A stretch of 64,000 nucleotides of DNA from Lachnospiraceae bacterium (GCA_017448245.1 JAFSLV010000047.1:1-64000), one strand, 5' to 3'. Positions 49,186 to 58,540 are shown, numbered from the stretch's first letter. The notes: generated by a model not told the origin, from the letters alone. Made by a program: numbers and translations.

Positions 49186-52100
49186 TTAATCGCCGTAGAG
49201 CGTTTCGAGTTTCTTCAGGTAGGCATAGCGCTCCTTCGCGTTTTGCTCGGACTGTGCAAAGAGTTTTTCCGCACGCTCCCTGTTCTTGAGCTTGAGCGAC
49301 TGGTAGCGGACCTCGCCGTCGAGGAAGGCCTGGTAGTCACCGGTCGGTTCTTTCGAATCGAGCGTGAACTTCTTGCCCTCCGCCTGCGGATTGAACCGGA
49401 ACAGATGCCAGTAGCCCGCTTCGACCGCACGCTTTTCTTCCTGCTGCACGGCGCCCATGCCGGCCTTGAGTCCCTGGTTGATGCACGGCGCGTAGGCGAT
49501 GATGATGGAAGGACCCGGATACGCTTCCGCCTCCGCAATCGCCTTCATCGTCTGCATCATGTTGGCGCCCATTGCGATCTGCGCGACATAGACATAGCCG
49601 TAGCTCATCGCGATCGAGGCAAGGTCTTTCTGCTTGATGTCCTTGCCGCCCGCGGCAAACTGCGCGACCGCGCCCAGGGGCGTCGCCTTCGAGGACTGTC
49701 CGCCCGTATTGGAATACACCTCGGTGTTTACGACCAGAACGTTGATGTCCTTGCCGCTTGCCAGCGCGTGGTCGAGTCCGCCAAAGCCGATATCATAGGC
49801 CCAGCCGTCACCGCCGATGATCCATTGCGACTTCTTTGCGAGGAAGTCTTTGTTGTCTTTGATGTATTTTGCTTCCGCGGACGAATCACCTTCGATCGAC
49901 GCCAGCAGCGCTTCCGATGCCGCCTTGTTTTTGCTGCCGTCCCTGAAGGTATCGATCCATTCCTTTGCCTGCGCATTGCCTTTGTCGGCGAGGATCTCCG
50001 CCTTTTCCTTTAACGCGTCGCGCAGTGCGTTTTGCGCAAGCACCATGCCCAGACCAAACTCCGCGTTGTCCTCGAAGAGGGAATTGTCCCAGGCGGGGCC
50101 GTGTCCCTGCTTGTTGACCGTGTACGGTGTCGAGGGCGAGGAATTGCCCCAGATTGAGGTGCAGCCGGTGGCATTGGCGATATACATACGGTCACCGAAG
50201 AGCTGGGTGGCGAGCTTGATGTAGGGCGTCTCACCGCAGCCCGCGCAGGCACCCGAGAACTCGAGGAGCGGCTGCTTGAACTGGCTGCCCTTGATCGTGT
50301 TTTCACCAAACTTGGCGACGACGTCCGGCTTATCCGGCAGCGTCACCGCGTAGTCAAAGAACTCCTGCTCGAAGGCGTTGTCGCCGATCGGTCCCATGGT
50401 CAGCGTGTCACCCTGCTTGTTGCCCGGGCACTCCGCGACGCAGCTGCCGCAGCCCGTGCAGTCGAGGGCGGAAATCACGATGCCGAACTGATAGCCGTCC
50501 ATGCCCTTGAGCGGCACAAACTTCATGCCCTCCGGCACGTTCTTTGCTTCCTCCTCCGTCATCGCAACGGGGCGTACCGCCGCGTGAGGGCAGATGTAGG
50601 AGCAGATCGAGCACTGGATACATTTTTCCGGATTCCAGGTCGGGGTGTTGACCGCGATGCCGCGCTTTTCAAAGGCGGAGGAACCCGACGGCGTCGAGCC
50701 GTCCGTATACGGCATGACCTCGGACACCTTGAGCTTGTTGCCCTGCTGCGAATTGACCTTGGCCTGCACGACGTTGACAAAGTCGACGACGTCCTTGCGG
50801 TCTCCCTGTGCGGTCTTGAAATCGAGACCTTCGTCCGGCGCGGACCCCCAGCTGTCGGGCACCGTGACCTCAATCAGGTTCTTGGGGTCGGCACCGGCAT
50901 CGATCGCCGCCCAGTTTCTCTTGACGATCTCTTCGCCCTTGTTGCCGTACGTCTTTTGTGCGGCGTCCTTCATAAACTGCATCGCGTCCTTTTCCGGAAT
51001 GATCTTTGCGAGTTCAAAGAAGGCGGACTGCAGGATCGTATTGATCCTCGTCGGTCCCATGCCGACCTCGACACCGATCTTACTACCGTTCATGATGTAG
51101 AATTTGATCTTGTGATCGTGGATGTACTTTTTGACCTGTCCGGGAATTTCCTTTTCGAGATCCTCGACGGACCACGGGCAGTTGAGCAGGAACGTGCCGC
51201 CGTCGGCGATCTCCTGCACCATGTTAAACTTGCGGATGTAGGCCGGCGTATGGCAGGCGACAAAGTTGGCCTTGTGAATGAGATAGGTCGACTTGATCGG
51301 CTGCTTACCGAAGCGCAGGTGGCTCATCGTGACGCCGCCCGACTTTTTGGAATCGTAGTCGAAATACGCCTGCGCGTACATGTCGGTATTGTCGCCGATG
51401 ATCTTGATGGAGTTTTTGTTGGCGCCGACCGTGCCGTCCGCACCAAGACCCCAGAACTTGCAGTTGATCGTACCCTCGGGCGTTGTGATGAGGTCCTCCC
51501 CGCGGTCGAGCGAGAGGTTGGTCACGTCGTCGTAAATCGAGAGCGTAAACTCTTTCTTGTCGGTATTGTGGAAGCAGGCAACGATGTCCGCGGGGATCGT
51601 GTCCTTGGAGCCCAGGCCGTATCTGCCGCAGAACACCTCCGCCTTTTCGAGATCCGTTCCCTTGAGAGCCGCGATCACGTCGAGCGCGAGCGGCTCGTGC
51701 AGCGATCCGGGCTCCTTGGTGCGGTCAAGCACCTGGATGCGTTTGACGCTCTTCGGAATCACGTCAATGAGTGCTTTGGCGGAGAACGGACGATAGAGAC
51801 GTACCTTGACAAGGCCGACCTTTTCGCCCTGCTTCATCAGATGATCGATGGTCTCTTCGATCGTCTCGTTGACGGAACCCATCGCGATGATGATCACCTC
51901 CGCGTCGGGTGCGCCGTAGTAATTGAAGAGCTTGTAGTCCGAACCGATCTTTTTGTTGACCTTGTCCATGTATTTCTGGACGATCGCGGGCAACTCCGTA
52001 TAGGCGGTGTTGCAGGTCTCTCTCGACTGGAAGAAGATGTCGGGGTTCTGCGCAGAGCCCATCTGTCGCGGATGATTGGGATTGAGGCAGTTGTCCTTGA

Positions 52101-52707
52101 ATGCCCGGATCGCGTCGTGATTGACCATCTCGTTGAGGTCTTCATAGTCCCACGCCTCGATCTTCTGGATCTCGTGTGAGGTGCGGAAGCCGTCAAAGAA
52201 ATTGATGAACGGAATCCGGCCCTCGATGGCGGACATATGCGAGACGGGTGTCAAATCCATGACTTCCTGCACGGAGGAGGCACACAAAAGCGCCGCACCG
52301 GTCTGACGGCATGCGTACACATCCGAATGGTCACCGAAAATATTGAGCGCATGGGTCGCCACGCATCTGGCGGAGACGTTAAAGACGCCCGGCAGACGTT
52401 CACCCGCGCACTTGTAGATGTCGGGGATCATGAGCAGCAGTCCCTGCGACGCCGTATAGGTAGCGGTCAAAGCACCTGCGACGAGCGAGCCGTGCACCGC
52501 ACCCGCGGCACCCGCCTCCGACTGCATTTCCGTGATCTGCACCGTGCGGCCGAAGATATTTTTCTTGCCGGCGGTGGCCCATTCGTCGACATGCTCCGGC
52601 ATGACGGACGAGGGCGTGATCGGGTACATGGCGGCGACTTCGGTAAACGCATACGACGCGTACGCGGCTGCCTCGTTGCCATCCATGGTTTTCATGATTC
52701 TGGCCAT
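49186..52707 (-). CDS. nifJ: Pyruvate:ferredoxin (flavodoxin) oxidoreductase
   Basis: 1173 residues from ATG 52707, behind AAGGAGGG, the normal length for single-chain clostridial PFOR. The N-terminal domain starts K-T-M-D-G-N-E-A-A-A-Y-A-S-Y-A-F-T-E-V. Two [4Fe-4S] motifs are present (C-I-Q-C-S-I-C-S-Y-I-C-P and C-T-G-C-G-S-C-V-A-E-C-P), plus Cys in A-C-A-G-C-G-E-T for the proximal cluster. The thiamine-diphosphate site has G-G-D-G-W-A-Y-D-I-G and N-T-E-V-Y-S-N-T-G-G-Q-S. It oxidises pyruvate to acetyl-CoA and CO2 and reduces ferredoxin in the cytoplasm. It is monocistronic with its own promoter, divergent from a ferredoxin gene. Confidence 0.98.
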   Translation of the reverse strand: MARIMKTMDGNEAAAYASYAFTEVAAMYPITPSSVMPEHVDEWATAGKKNIFGRTVQITEMQSEAGAAGAVHGSLVAGALTATYTASQGLLLMIPDIYKCAGERLPGVFNVSARCVATHALNIFGDHSDVYACRQTGAALLCASSVQEVMDLTPVSHMSAIEGRIPFINFFDGFRTSHEIQKIEAWDYEDLNEMVNHDAIRAFKDNCLNPNHPRQMGSAQNPDIFFQSRETCNTAYTELPAIVQKYMDKVNKKIGSDYKLFNYYGAPDAEVIIIAMGSVNETIEETIDHLMKQGEKVGLVKVRLYRPFSAKALIDVIPKSVKRIQVLDRTKEPGSLHEPLALDVIAALKGTDLEKAEVFCGRYGLGSKDTIPADIVACFHNTDKKEFTLSIYDDVTNLSLDRGEDLITTPEGTINCKFWGLGADGTVGANKNSIKIIGDNTDMYAQAYFDYDSKKSGGVTMSHLRFGKQPIKSTYLIHKANFVACHTPAYIRKFNMVQEIADGGTFLLNCPWSVEDLEKEIPGQVKKYIHDHKIKFYIMNGSKIGVEVGMGPTRINTILQSAFFELAKIIPEKDAMQFMKDAAQKTYGNKGEEIVKRNWAAIDAGADPKNLIEVTVPDSWGSAPDEGLDFKTAQGDRKDVVDFVNVVQAKVNSQQGNKLKVSEVMPYTDGSTPSGSSAFEKRGIAVNTPTWNPEKCIQCSICSYICPHAAVRPVAMTEEEAKNVPEGMKFVPLKGMDGYQFGIVISALDCTGCGSCVAECPGNKQGDTLTMGPIGDNAFEQEFFDYAVTLPDKPDVVAKFGENTIKGSQFKQPLLEFSGACAGCGETPYIKLATQLFGDRMYIANATGCTSIWGNSSPSTPYTVNKQGHGPAWDNSLFEDNAEFGLGMVLAQNALRDALKEKAEILADKGNAQAKEWIDTFRDGSKNKAASEALLASIEGDSSAEAKYIKDNKDFLAKKSQWIIGGDGWAYDIGFGGLDHALASGKDINVLVVNTEVYSNTGGQSSKATPLGAVAQFAAGGKDIKQKDLASIAMSYGYVYVAQIAMGANMMQTMKAIAEAEAYPGPSIIIAYAPCINQGLKAGMGAVQQEEKRAVEAGYWHLFRFNPQAEGKKFTLDSKEPTGDYQAFLDGEVRYQSLKLKNRERAEKLFAQSEQNAKERYAYLKKLETLYGD

Positions 52708-52789
52708 AAAATTCCCTCCTTCGTATCGTGAATCATTGGATATATAGAAGATACCTATTTTTATGCGCGTACAGAGCGTGCGCATTTTC

Positions 52790-52818
52790 ATAGTAACAAA
52801 AGGAAAAAACGATGTCAA
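52790..52818 (-). promoter_or_regulatory. nifJ promoter
   Basis: On the minus strand TTGACA (52813-52818), a 17-base spacer and TACTAT (52790-52795). The predicted start lies about 75 bases ahead of nifJ. A palindrome GTTAG-N6-CTAAC (52822-52837) overlaps the region just upstream and could be an activator or Rex/Crp-like site. Confidence 0.75.
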
Positions 52819-52968
52819 TGTGTTAGAAGCCACTAACCACGCCTCTTTCAACCGTTTTCCGGACCATCGGGCAGCGGCGGTTCTCCCCGTCAAATTTTTC
52901 TTCGAAGCCATTAACTTCAGTTAGAACTATCAAACTTTTCTGACTTCAAAAAAAATTTTGTATGAAAC

Positions 52969-52997
52969 TTGATTTTTTTGGAATTTTGTCCGATAAT
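52969..52997 (+). promoter_or_regulatory. Ferredoxin gene promoter
   Basis: TTGATT (52969-52974), a 17-base spacer and GATAAT (52992-52997). The predicted start lies about 60 bases before the ferredoxin start codon. With the nifJ promoter this fills the 356-base divergent gap, and no other gene is seen. Confidence 0.65.
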
Positions 52998-53063
52998 AGA
53001 TATCGGAAGCAACGGACGTAGTGTCCGGCCACATATATGCTTCGTAAGAAAGGAGGAGCGACC

Positions 53064-53234
53064 ATGACCTATGTAATCAGCGACGCTTGCATCAACTGCG
53101 GCACGTGCCTGCCGGCATGCCCGGTTTCCGCGATTTCCCAGGGAGACACGCAGCATGTGATCGACGAAAACGCCTGCATCGACTGCGGAACGTGCGCACA
53201 GGACTGCCCGGTTTCTGCGATTTCCCAGGCATAA
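53064..53234 (+). CDS. 2[4Fe-4S] ferredoxin
   Basis: 56 residues from ATG 53064 behind AAAGGAGGAG. Two complete cluster motifs are present: C-I-N-C-G-T-C-L-P-A-C-P and C-I-D-C-G-T-C-A-Q-D-C-P, each followed by V-S-A-I-S-Q. This is the clostridial-type ferredoxin that accepts electrons from PFOR. The two halves are also close at the DNA level (53085-53141 and 53172-53228). It is divergent from nifJ and has its own promoter and terminator. Confidence 0.96.
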   Translation: MTYVISDACINCGTCLPACPVSAISQGDTQHVIDENACIDCGTCAQDCPVSAISQA

Positions 53235-53250
53235 CACAAAGACAATGAAG

Positions 53251-53286
53251 AAGACGCGAAGGCTGTACGCCGTCGCGTCTTTTTTG
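53251..53286 (+). terminator. Rho-independent terminator of the ferredoxin gene
   Basis: AAGACGCGA (53251-53259) pairs with TCGCGTCTT (53273-53281) around a 13-nt loop and is followed by a T-run ending at 53285. Confidence 0.85.
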
Positions 53287-53327
53287 ATGTCCGCTTTTTT
53301 GTCATGCCCGGGATATTCGGCGCACGC

Positions 53328-54686
53328 TCAGTCCGTACCTTCCCTGAATTTGCGCTCGATATTGACGAAGCGCGCATTCTCCGGCAGAAACAAAAGCTCC
53401 TGCATGCCCAGAGGACCGTTACGCTGTTTGGCAAGCGTCACTTCCGTGATGCCGCGTTTTTCGGTGTCCTTATTATAATACTCGTCCCTGTACAAAAACA
53501 TGACGACGTCCGCGTCCTGCTCGATGGCTCCGGACTCCCTTAAGTCCGACAGCATCGGCCGGTGATCGGTGCGTGATTCCACCGCACGCGACAGCTGCGA
53601 CAGTGCAACGACAGGAATATTCAGCTCGCGCGCGAGTGCCTTGAGCGAGCGGGAGATCTCGGAGATCTCCTGCTGCCTCGACTCCGACGATCTGCCGCGG
53701 CCGGGACTCATCAGCTGCAGATAGTCGACAAACGCGATGTCCAGCCCGTGTTCCGCCTTGTATTTGCGGCACTTGGAACGCATCTCCGACACGCTCAGGC
53801 CCGGCGTATCATCGATGATCAGATGTGATGCGCCGATCGTATCCGCGCCGGCCACGAGCCTCTCCCACTCCGCATCGGACAGATTGCCCGTGCGCAGCTG
53901 CTGCATGCCCACGCGCGACTCCATGGAAAAGAGACGGTTGAGCAGCTGTTCCTTGGACATTTCGAGAGAAAAGATCGCGACGGAACGCTTGTCGTGAAAC
54001 GCCATATAATCGGTGATGGAGAGCGCAAGCGCCGTCTTTCCCATTGAGGGACGTGCGGCGATCAGGATCAGATCGGAGGGCTGGAATCCGGCCGTTGCGT
54101 AATCCAGTTCCGAAAAGCCGGTGGCCAGTCCCGTGATGTTTCCCTTGATTTTGCCCGCTTCCGAAATGCGCTGCAGGCCTTCCATGACGATCCGGGAGAT
54201 CGGCTTGTATTCACCGCGGTTGAACTGCTGCGTCACGTCAAAGATATTTTTCTCCGCCGTATCGAGCAGCACGTCGATTTCCTTGCCGCCCGCATAACAA
54301 TCCGTCGCGAGTTCCTCCGCTACGCGGATGAGTCTGCGCCTGACGGCATTGTCCTGTACCGCCTGTGCATAGGAGCGGATATGCGCACTGGTCACGACAT
54401 CCGTGACCAGATCCCTGATAAACTCCGCCCTCGTATACTCCGGCGGAAGGTTTTTCTCTTTCAGTTTTTCCTGCAGGGTAACAGGATCGGCCTCGCGTCC
54501 CGCACGGTGCAGCTCCGCAATGGCATCAAAATAAACGCCCAGCTGGCGGTTGTAAAAATCCTCTCCCGTGAGATATTCGCACGCTACCTCGATCGCTTCC
54601 CGGTCGATGAGCATCGCGCCGATACAGGATCGCTCTGCCTCCGGCGCATGCGGCGCGGTTCTTTTTACGATGGTTTCTTCCGCCAT
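53328..54686 (-). CDS. dnaB: Replicative DNA helicase DnaB
   Basis: 452 residues, normal length. The N-terminal collar domain starts A-P-H-A-P-E-A-E-R-S-C-I-G-A-M. The RecA-like domain has Walker A A-A-R-P-S-M-G-K-T-A, Walker B D-I-A-F-V-D-Y-L-Q-L and the family motif S-Q-L-S-R-A-V-E. It unwinds DNA at the replication fork. It follows rplI by 19 bases, the common Firmicutes order rplI-dnaB. No intein or insertion is seen. Confidence 0.98.
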   Translation of the reverse strand: MAEETIVKRTAPHAPEAERSCIGAMLIDREAIEVACEYLTGEDFYNRQLGVYFDAIAELHRAGREADPVTLQEKLKEKNLPPEYTRAEFIRDLVTDVVTSAHIRSYAQAVQDNAVRRRLIRVAEELATDCYAGGKEIDVLLDTAEKNIFDVTQQFNRGEYKPISRIVMEGLQRISEAGKIKGNITGLATGFSELDYATAGFQPSDLILIAARPSMGKTALALSITDYMAFHDKRSVAIFSLEMSKEQLLNRLFSMESRVGMQQLRTGNLSDAEWERLVAGADTIGASHLIIDDTPGLSVSEMRSKCRKYKAEHGLDIAFVDYLQLMSPGRGRSSESRQQEISEISRSLKALARELNIPVVALSQLSRAVESRTDHRPMLSDLRESGAIEQDADVVMFLYRDEYYNKDTEKRGITEVTLAKQRNGPLGMQELLFLPENARFVNIERKFREGTD

Positions 54687-54705
54687 ACCCTGCGCGCTTC
54701 CCCTT

Positions 54706-55152
54706 TTATTCCCCGATGACCTGCACCCTGACGGTCGCGGTGACCTCCGGATGCAGCTTGCATGACACCTCGTGGATACCGAACGATTTGATCGGTTCGC
54801 TTAAGGTAATTTTCTTTTTGTCCACCTCAAATCCGTGCTGGGAAAGAAGCGCCTGTGCGATTTCTTTGGAAGATACGCTTCCGAAGACCTTGCCGTTTTC
54901 TCCCGCCTTCATGGATACGTCCGTGGTGACCCGCTCGATTTTTTCTTTCAGGGCCTTTGCGGCATCGAGCCTCTCCGCCGCGTTTTCCGCTTCCTTCTTT
55001 TTTTCATGTGCGAGGTTTTTGAGATTGCCCTCCGAGGCAGGTACGCCTTTCTTTTTCTTGATCAGAAAATTATCGGCATATCCGTCGCTGACATCGACAA
55101 TGTCGCCCTTTTTTCCGAGACTCTTTACGTCTTCAAGTAATATCACTTTCAT
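54706..55152 (-). CDS. rplI: 50S ribosomal protein L9
   Basis: 148 residues. It begins M-K-V-I-L-L-E-D-V-K-S-L-G-K-K-G-D-I-V-D-V-S-D-G-Y-A-D-N-F-L, the L9 N-terminal domain, followed by a long helix and the C-terminal rRNA-binding domain with L-H-P-E-V-T-A-T-V. It binds domain V of 23S rRNA. It lies 107 bases after gdpP and just before dnaB. Confidence 0.98.
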   Translation of the reverse strand: MKVILLEDVKSLGKKGDIVDVSDGYADNFLIKKKKGVPASEGNLKNLAHEKKKEAENAAERLDAAKALKEKIERVTTDVSMKAGENGKVFGSVSSKEIAQALLSQHGFEVDKKKITLSEPIKSFGIHEVSCKLHPEVTATVRVQVIGE

Positions 55153-55259
55153 AATACACTCTTTCTCACGGGCTCAACAGCAAGTGCTTCGCCCTGTTTA
55201 CGGCCTTTATGACTGCTCTTTTTTGCTCCTTACGTCGCAACCCCGTAAACCTGAATCAC

Positions 55260-57302
55260 TTACTCCAGTTCTCCCGCCTCGATCATGGCGTCCAGCGTGC
55301 GCTTGATCACCGCGATCGCTTCCTCGACGGAGGTCTCTTCCATCTGGCAGCCGGCGATATTCAGGTGACCGCCGCCGCCGAGACGTTCCATGATGATCTG
55401 CACGTTGACCTCATCGATGGAACGCGCGCTGACAAAGATCATGTTCTGATACTCCGTACAGATAAAGGAGGCCTTGACGCCCTTGATATTGAGCAGCTCG
55501 TTGGCGGCCTGTGCGCCGATGATCGTGGGTGAGGTGATCCCCTCTCCCTGACAGGTCGAGATTGCATAGGCGCCCTTATAGATCTCCGCCTGCGACACGG
55601 CATCGGCCTTGGCCTTGTACTCGTCGACATTTTCGCGGAAGAGCTTGCGCACGACCGTGACATCCGCACCGCTCCTGCGCAGATAGGCCGCCGCTTCAAA
55701 TGTCCTGACGCCCGTCTTCTGCACAAAGTTATTGGTGTCGATCATGATGCCGGAGTAGAGGCAGTTGGCCTCGGAAGGCGTCACCCTGATATTGTCGCCG
55801 ATATACTGCATGATCTCGGACACCATCTCGGAGGTGGAGGAGGCATAGGGTTCGACATACGACAGCGTCGCGTTTTCGATGACCTCGGTGCCCGCCCTGT
55901 GATGGTCAAACACAACGATTGTTTTGGACATGTGCAGCAGATCCGGACAGTCCGTGATCGACGGGCGGTTCACATCCACCACCACGACGGCCGTGGAATC
56001 TCCGACTTTCGTCAGCGCTTCCTGCGAGCCGATGATCATGTCGCTTTCATAATCCGGATTGTCCTTAAAGAGATCCACGAGCGGCTGTGTCGAGGTCGTC
56101 ACGTCATTCAGCACAATATGGCATTTGCGTTCGAGTGCCTTTGCGATCCGGTAGATACCGACGCAGGCACCGAAGGAATCGACATCGCCGATCCGGTGTC
56201 CCATGACGATCACGGACTCCGCCGCGGTGATGATCTCGCGCAGCGCATGTGCCTTGACGCGCGCCTTGACGCGGGTATTCTTTTCCGCCTTCTGCGACTT
56301 GCCGCCGAAATAGGCAATATCCTGCGGGGTCTTCACGACCGCCTGGTCACCGCCGCGGCCGAGTGCGAGGTCGATCGCATTGCGGGCAAATTCGTAATTC
56401 TGCGCATAGGACAGACCGCCGTAACCGATGCCGATCGACAGCGTCATCGACATCTCGTTGCCGATCGAAACGGTCTTGACATCCTCGAGGATCTCAAAAC
56501 GGCTCTCCATCAGTGCCTGGCAGGCCTTCTTGGTCATGACAACAAAATACTTGTCCTTTTCGATCTTGCGGCAGATCCCGTCTCCGGTCGCAACGTAGCG
56601 GTTGACCTTTCGGTCGATCAGCGCGGACAGAAGGGAACGGCGTACCTCCTCGACCGTTTCCATCGCCTCGTCGTAATTGTCCATGTAGATGAGACCGGCA
56701 ACCAGAGACTGGTCGTCGACCTCCCGGATCGCCAGCTGCAGTGCCGTCTCGTCATAGAGATACATGGCAAACAGGGCACTGTCTTCCCTTGCGCCATCGA
56801 AGAGCTCGCTCGGTCCCGTCATGTGCTCCAGGGAGATTCTGCGCAGAAGGATCTTGTAATTCATCCCGTTAAAATCGGAAGCAACCTCGACATCCTCTCC
56901 CTCCTCGGCAGGGAACATCTCCGGTTTGATATCCGCAAACAGCTCCGAAATCCTGAACTGCGTATCCTTCTCCGCACGGGTCGCTCTCTCAAATGCGGTA
57001 TTGCACCACAGCATCAGCCCCGTATCATCCAGAACGGCATAAGGCAGATCCAGCTCGCGCAAAAGCACGCGCTGAATCTGCCCGTATTCCGTTGCAAAAT
57101 TGACCATTTCACCCAAAAAGGCCTGGCGCAGCGAAAAATACAAAACGCCCAGAACAAGAAAGTAAAAGAGTGTAAAGACTGCCACCACAAAGCCCGGTGC
57201 CACCCCGTATCTGACCAGAATCAGGATGTCCAGCGCGATGAGCAGCAGTCCCAACAGCAGGAAAACACCGGGAATAATCCGTGCCCTGCCCTTAAATTTC
57301 AT
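55260..57302 (-). CDS. gdpP: Cyclic-di-AMP phosphodiesterase GdpP
   Basis: 680 residues. Two membrane helices (about 8-50) precede a PAS-like domain (about 75-150), a degenerate GGDEF domain (about 165-300) and the DHH/DHHA1 phosphodiesterase (about 345-660). The catalytic DHH core has I-G-D-V-D-S-F-G-A and V-F-D-H-H-R-A-G, and DHHA1 ends in G-G-G-G-H-L-N-I-A-G. It cleaves c-di-AMP to pApA and so sets potassium, wall and osmotic balance. The start is one base after rpsR stops. Confidence 0.95.
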   Translation of the reverse strand: MKFKGRARIIPGVFLLLGLLLIALDILILVRYGVAPGFVVAVFTLFYFLVLGVLYFSLRQAFLGEMVNFATEYGQIQRVLLRELDLPYAVLDDTGLMLWCNTAFERATRAEKDTQFRISELFADIKPEMFPAEEGEDVEVASDFNGMNYKILLRRISLEHMTGPSELFDGAREDSALFAMYLYDETALQLAIREVDDQSLVAGLIYMDNYDEAMETVEEVRRSLLSALIDRKVNRYVATGDGICRKIEKDKYFVVMTKKACQALMESRFEILEDVKTVSIGNEMSMTLSIGIGYGGLSYAQNYEFARNAIDLALGRGGDQAVVKTPQDIAYFGGKSQKAEKNTRVKARVKAHALREIITAAESVIVMGHRIGDVDSFGACVGIYRIAKALERKCHIVLNDVTTSTQPLVDLFKDNPDYESDMIIGSQEALTKVGDSTAVVVVDVNRPSITDCPDLLHMSKTIVVFDHHRAGTEVIENATLSYVEPYASSTSEMVSEIMQYIGDNIRVTPSEANCLYSGIMIDTNNFVQKTGVRTFEAAAYLRRSGADVTVVRKLFRENVDEYKAKADAVSQAEIYKGAYAISTCQGEGITSPTIIGAQAANELLNIKGVKASFICTEYQNMIFVSARSIDEVNVQIIMERLGGGGHLNIAGCQMEETSVEEAIAVIKRTLDAMIEAGELE

Positions 57303-57566
57303 TTAGATGATCTCGTACGGCATGATCGCCAGATGTCTTGCGCGCTTTACGGCGCTCGTCAACTCGCGCTGATGCCTTGCACAGTTGCCGGTGATGCGTC
57401 TGGGCAGGATCTTCCCGCTTTCCGAGACGTATTTCTTTAACAGATTGGCATCCTTATAGTCGATATAATGCTCCTGGCCGCAAAAGACACATACCTTTTT
57501 GCGTCTGCGCACACCGCCCTTACGTCTGACGGCACTTCCTTCTCTTTCGGTTTTATTAAAAGCCAT
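57303..57566 (-). CDS. rpsR: 30S ribosomal protein S18
   Basis: 87 residues. It carries the S18 core [21 protein letters not shown] and R-R-I-T-G. The Cys pair in C-V-F-C-G-Q plus Cys and His in N-C-A-R-H fits the zinc-containing form of S18. It pairs with S6 on 16S rRNA. It follows ssb by 32 bases. Confidence 0.97.
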   Translation of the reverse strand: MAFNKTEREGSAVRRKGGVRRRKKVCVFCGQEHYIDYKDANLLKKYVSESGKILPRRITGNCARHQRELTSAVKRARHLAIMPYEII

Positions 57567-57598
57567 GATTGCAATCCTCCGTTTAAACTGCGATACCG

Positions 57599-58057
57599 TT
57601 ATGAGAACGGTAACTCTTCCTCGATGCCGTCCGGAATATTCATAAATCCTTCATCCGCGGGCATCGGTGTCTCGGCACCCTGCGGCGCGCTGTAGGAGCT
57701 TGCGCCCCCCTGTGCACCGCCCTGTGCGTTTTTGGACTCCGCAAACTCCTGATCCTCCACGACCACGTCCGTCGTATAGACCTTGACGCCGTCCTTGTTG
57801 GTATAGGAGCCTGTCTGAATCCTGCCGGACACGCAGATCTTCGTGCCCTTCTTGAGGTAACGCTCGGCAAATTCGCCGGCTCTTCCAAACGCCACGCAAC
57901 CGATAAAATCAGCGGTCTGTGCGTCCGGATTGTCGCGCTTTGCAAATCTCCTGTCTACGGCGAGCGTGTACCTGGCGATTGCCATCGGGTTTTCACCCTG
58001 TGAGTATCTGACGTCGGGGTCTCTTGTGAGACGCCCCATAAGAATTACTTTATTCAT
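57599..58057 (-). CDS. ssb: Single-stranded DNA-binding protein
   Basis: 152 residues from ATG 58057, which gives the canonical start [13 protein letters not shown] 58069 four codons upstream is possible. The OB fold runs to about residue 108 ([10 protein letters not shown], then K-V-Y-T-T-D-V-V-V). A Gly/Ala/Gln/Ser linker follows, then the C-terminal interaction tip E-E-E-L-P-F-S, slightly different from the usual D-D-D-L-P-F because of the extra Ser. It overlaps the end of rpsF by eight bases. Confidence 0.95.
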   Translation of the reverse strand: MNKVILMGRLTRDPDVRYSQGENPMAIARYTLAVDRRFAKRDNPDAQTADFIGCVAFGRAGEFAERYLKKGTKICVSGRIQTGSYTNKDGVKVYTTDVVVEDQEFAESKNAQGGAQGGASSYSAPQGAETPMPADEGFMNIPDGIEEELPFS

Positions 58058-58370
58058 CTTGTGTGTCATCCCTTTCCGGTTTGTCCTCGTCGTCTTTCAC
58101 CAGAAGGTATCGGATGACGTTGTCCATGATACGGATGCGTGACTCGATTTCCGCGGGTGCCGTGGCTTCTGCTTCAAATCGGATGAAGTAGTAGAAACCC
58201 TCCGACATCTTGTCGATCTCGTAGGCAAGCTTCTTCTTGCCCCAGTCGTCGATCTTGCCGATCTGCCCGCCGAATCTCTCAATCAGCGCTTTTGCCTTTT
58301 CGAGCGTATCGGACCTCACGTCCTCCTCGACCTTCGCGCTAATCACGACGGCTAACTCATACTTGTTCAT
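58050..58370 (-). CDS. rpsF: 30S ribosomal protein S6
   Basis: 106 residues from ATG 58370, behind AAAGGAGGG. It has the S6 fold with Y-E-L-A-V-V-I-S at the start, D-D-W-G-K-K-K-L-A-Y-E-I-D-K near residue 50 and R-I-M-D-N-V-I-R-Y-L-L-V-K at the end. The C-terminal tail is acidic. It is the first gene of the rpsF-ssb-rpsR-gdpP-rplI-dnaB cluster, with a promoter at 58440 and a leader hairpin at 58387. Confidence 0.97.
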   Translation of the reverse strand: MNKYELAVVISAKVEEDVRSDTLEKAKALIERFGGQIGKIDDWGKKKLAYEIDKMSEGFYYFIRFEAEATAPAEIESRIRIMDNVIRYLLVKDDEDKPERDDTQDE

Positions 58371-58386
58371 GCAGTTCCCTCCTTTT

Positions 58387-58408
58387 GGTCTGCGGCCCGG
58401 GTCAGACC
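58387..58408 (-). ncRNA. Candidate S6:S18-binding leader hairpin
   Basis: On the minus strand GGUCUG and CAGACC form a 6-bp stem around a 10-nt loop with CCGGGCCG. It lies just ahead of the AAAGGAGGG site of rpsF. The CCG-bearing loop next to rpsF fits the known S6:S18 autoregulatory motif; the match is by eye. Confidence 0.55.
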
Positions 58409-58439
58409 CCGAGCAAGGAATCAATAATCACGGACTTAT

Positions 58440-58468
58440 AAAATAGCACACATTTACCCGCGATGCAA
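58440..58468 (-). promoter_or_regulatory. rpsF operon promoter
   Basis: On the minus strand TTGCAT (58463-58468), a 17-base spacer and TATTTT (58440-58445). The predicted start gives a leader of about 60 nt that contains the hairpin at 58387. Confidence 0.6.
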
Positions 58469-58540
58469 GTACTTTCCGAAAAAAAAGTTTATATTTTTTT
58501 TATATTTACGGAAACCCGGTTGCTTTGCCCGCCACAGGCC

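Noticed and set aside
50584-52179. 531-codon plus-strand frame over nifJ
   Set aside because: Shadow of PFOR, which has all family motifs on the other strand.
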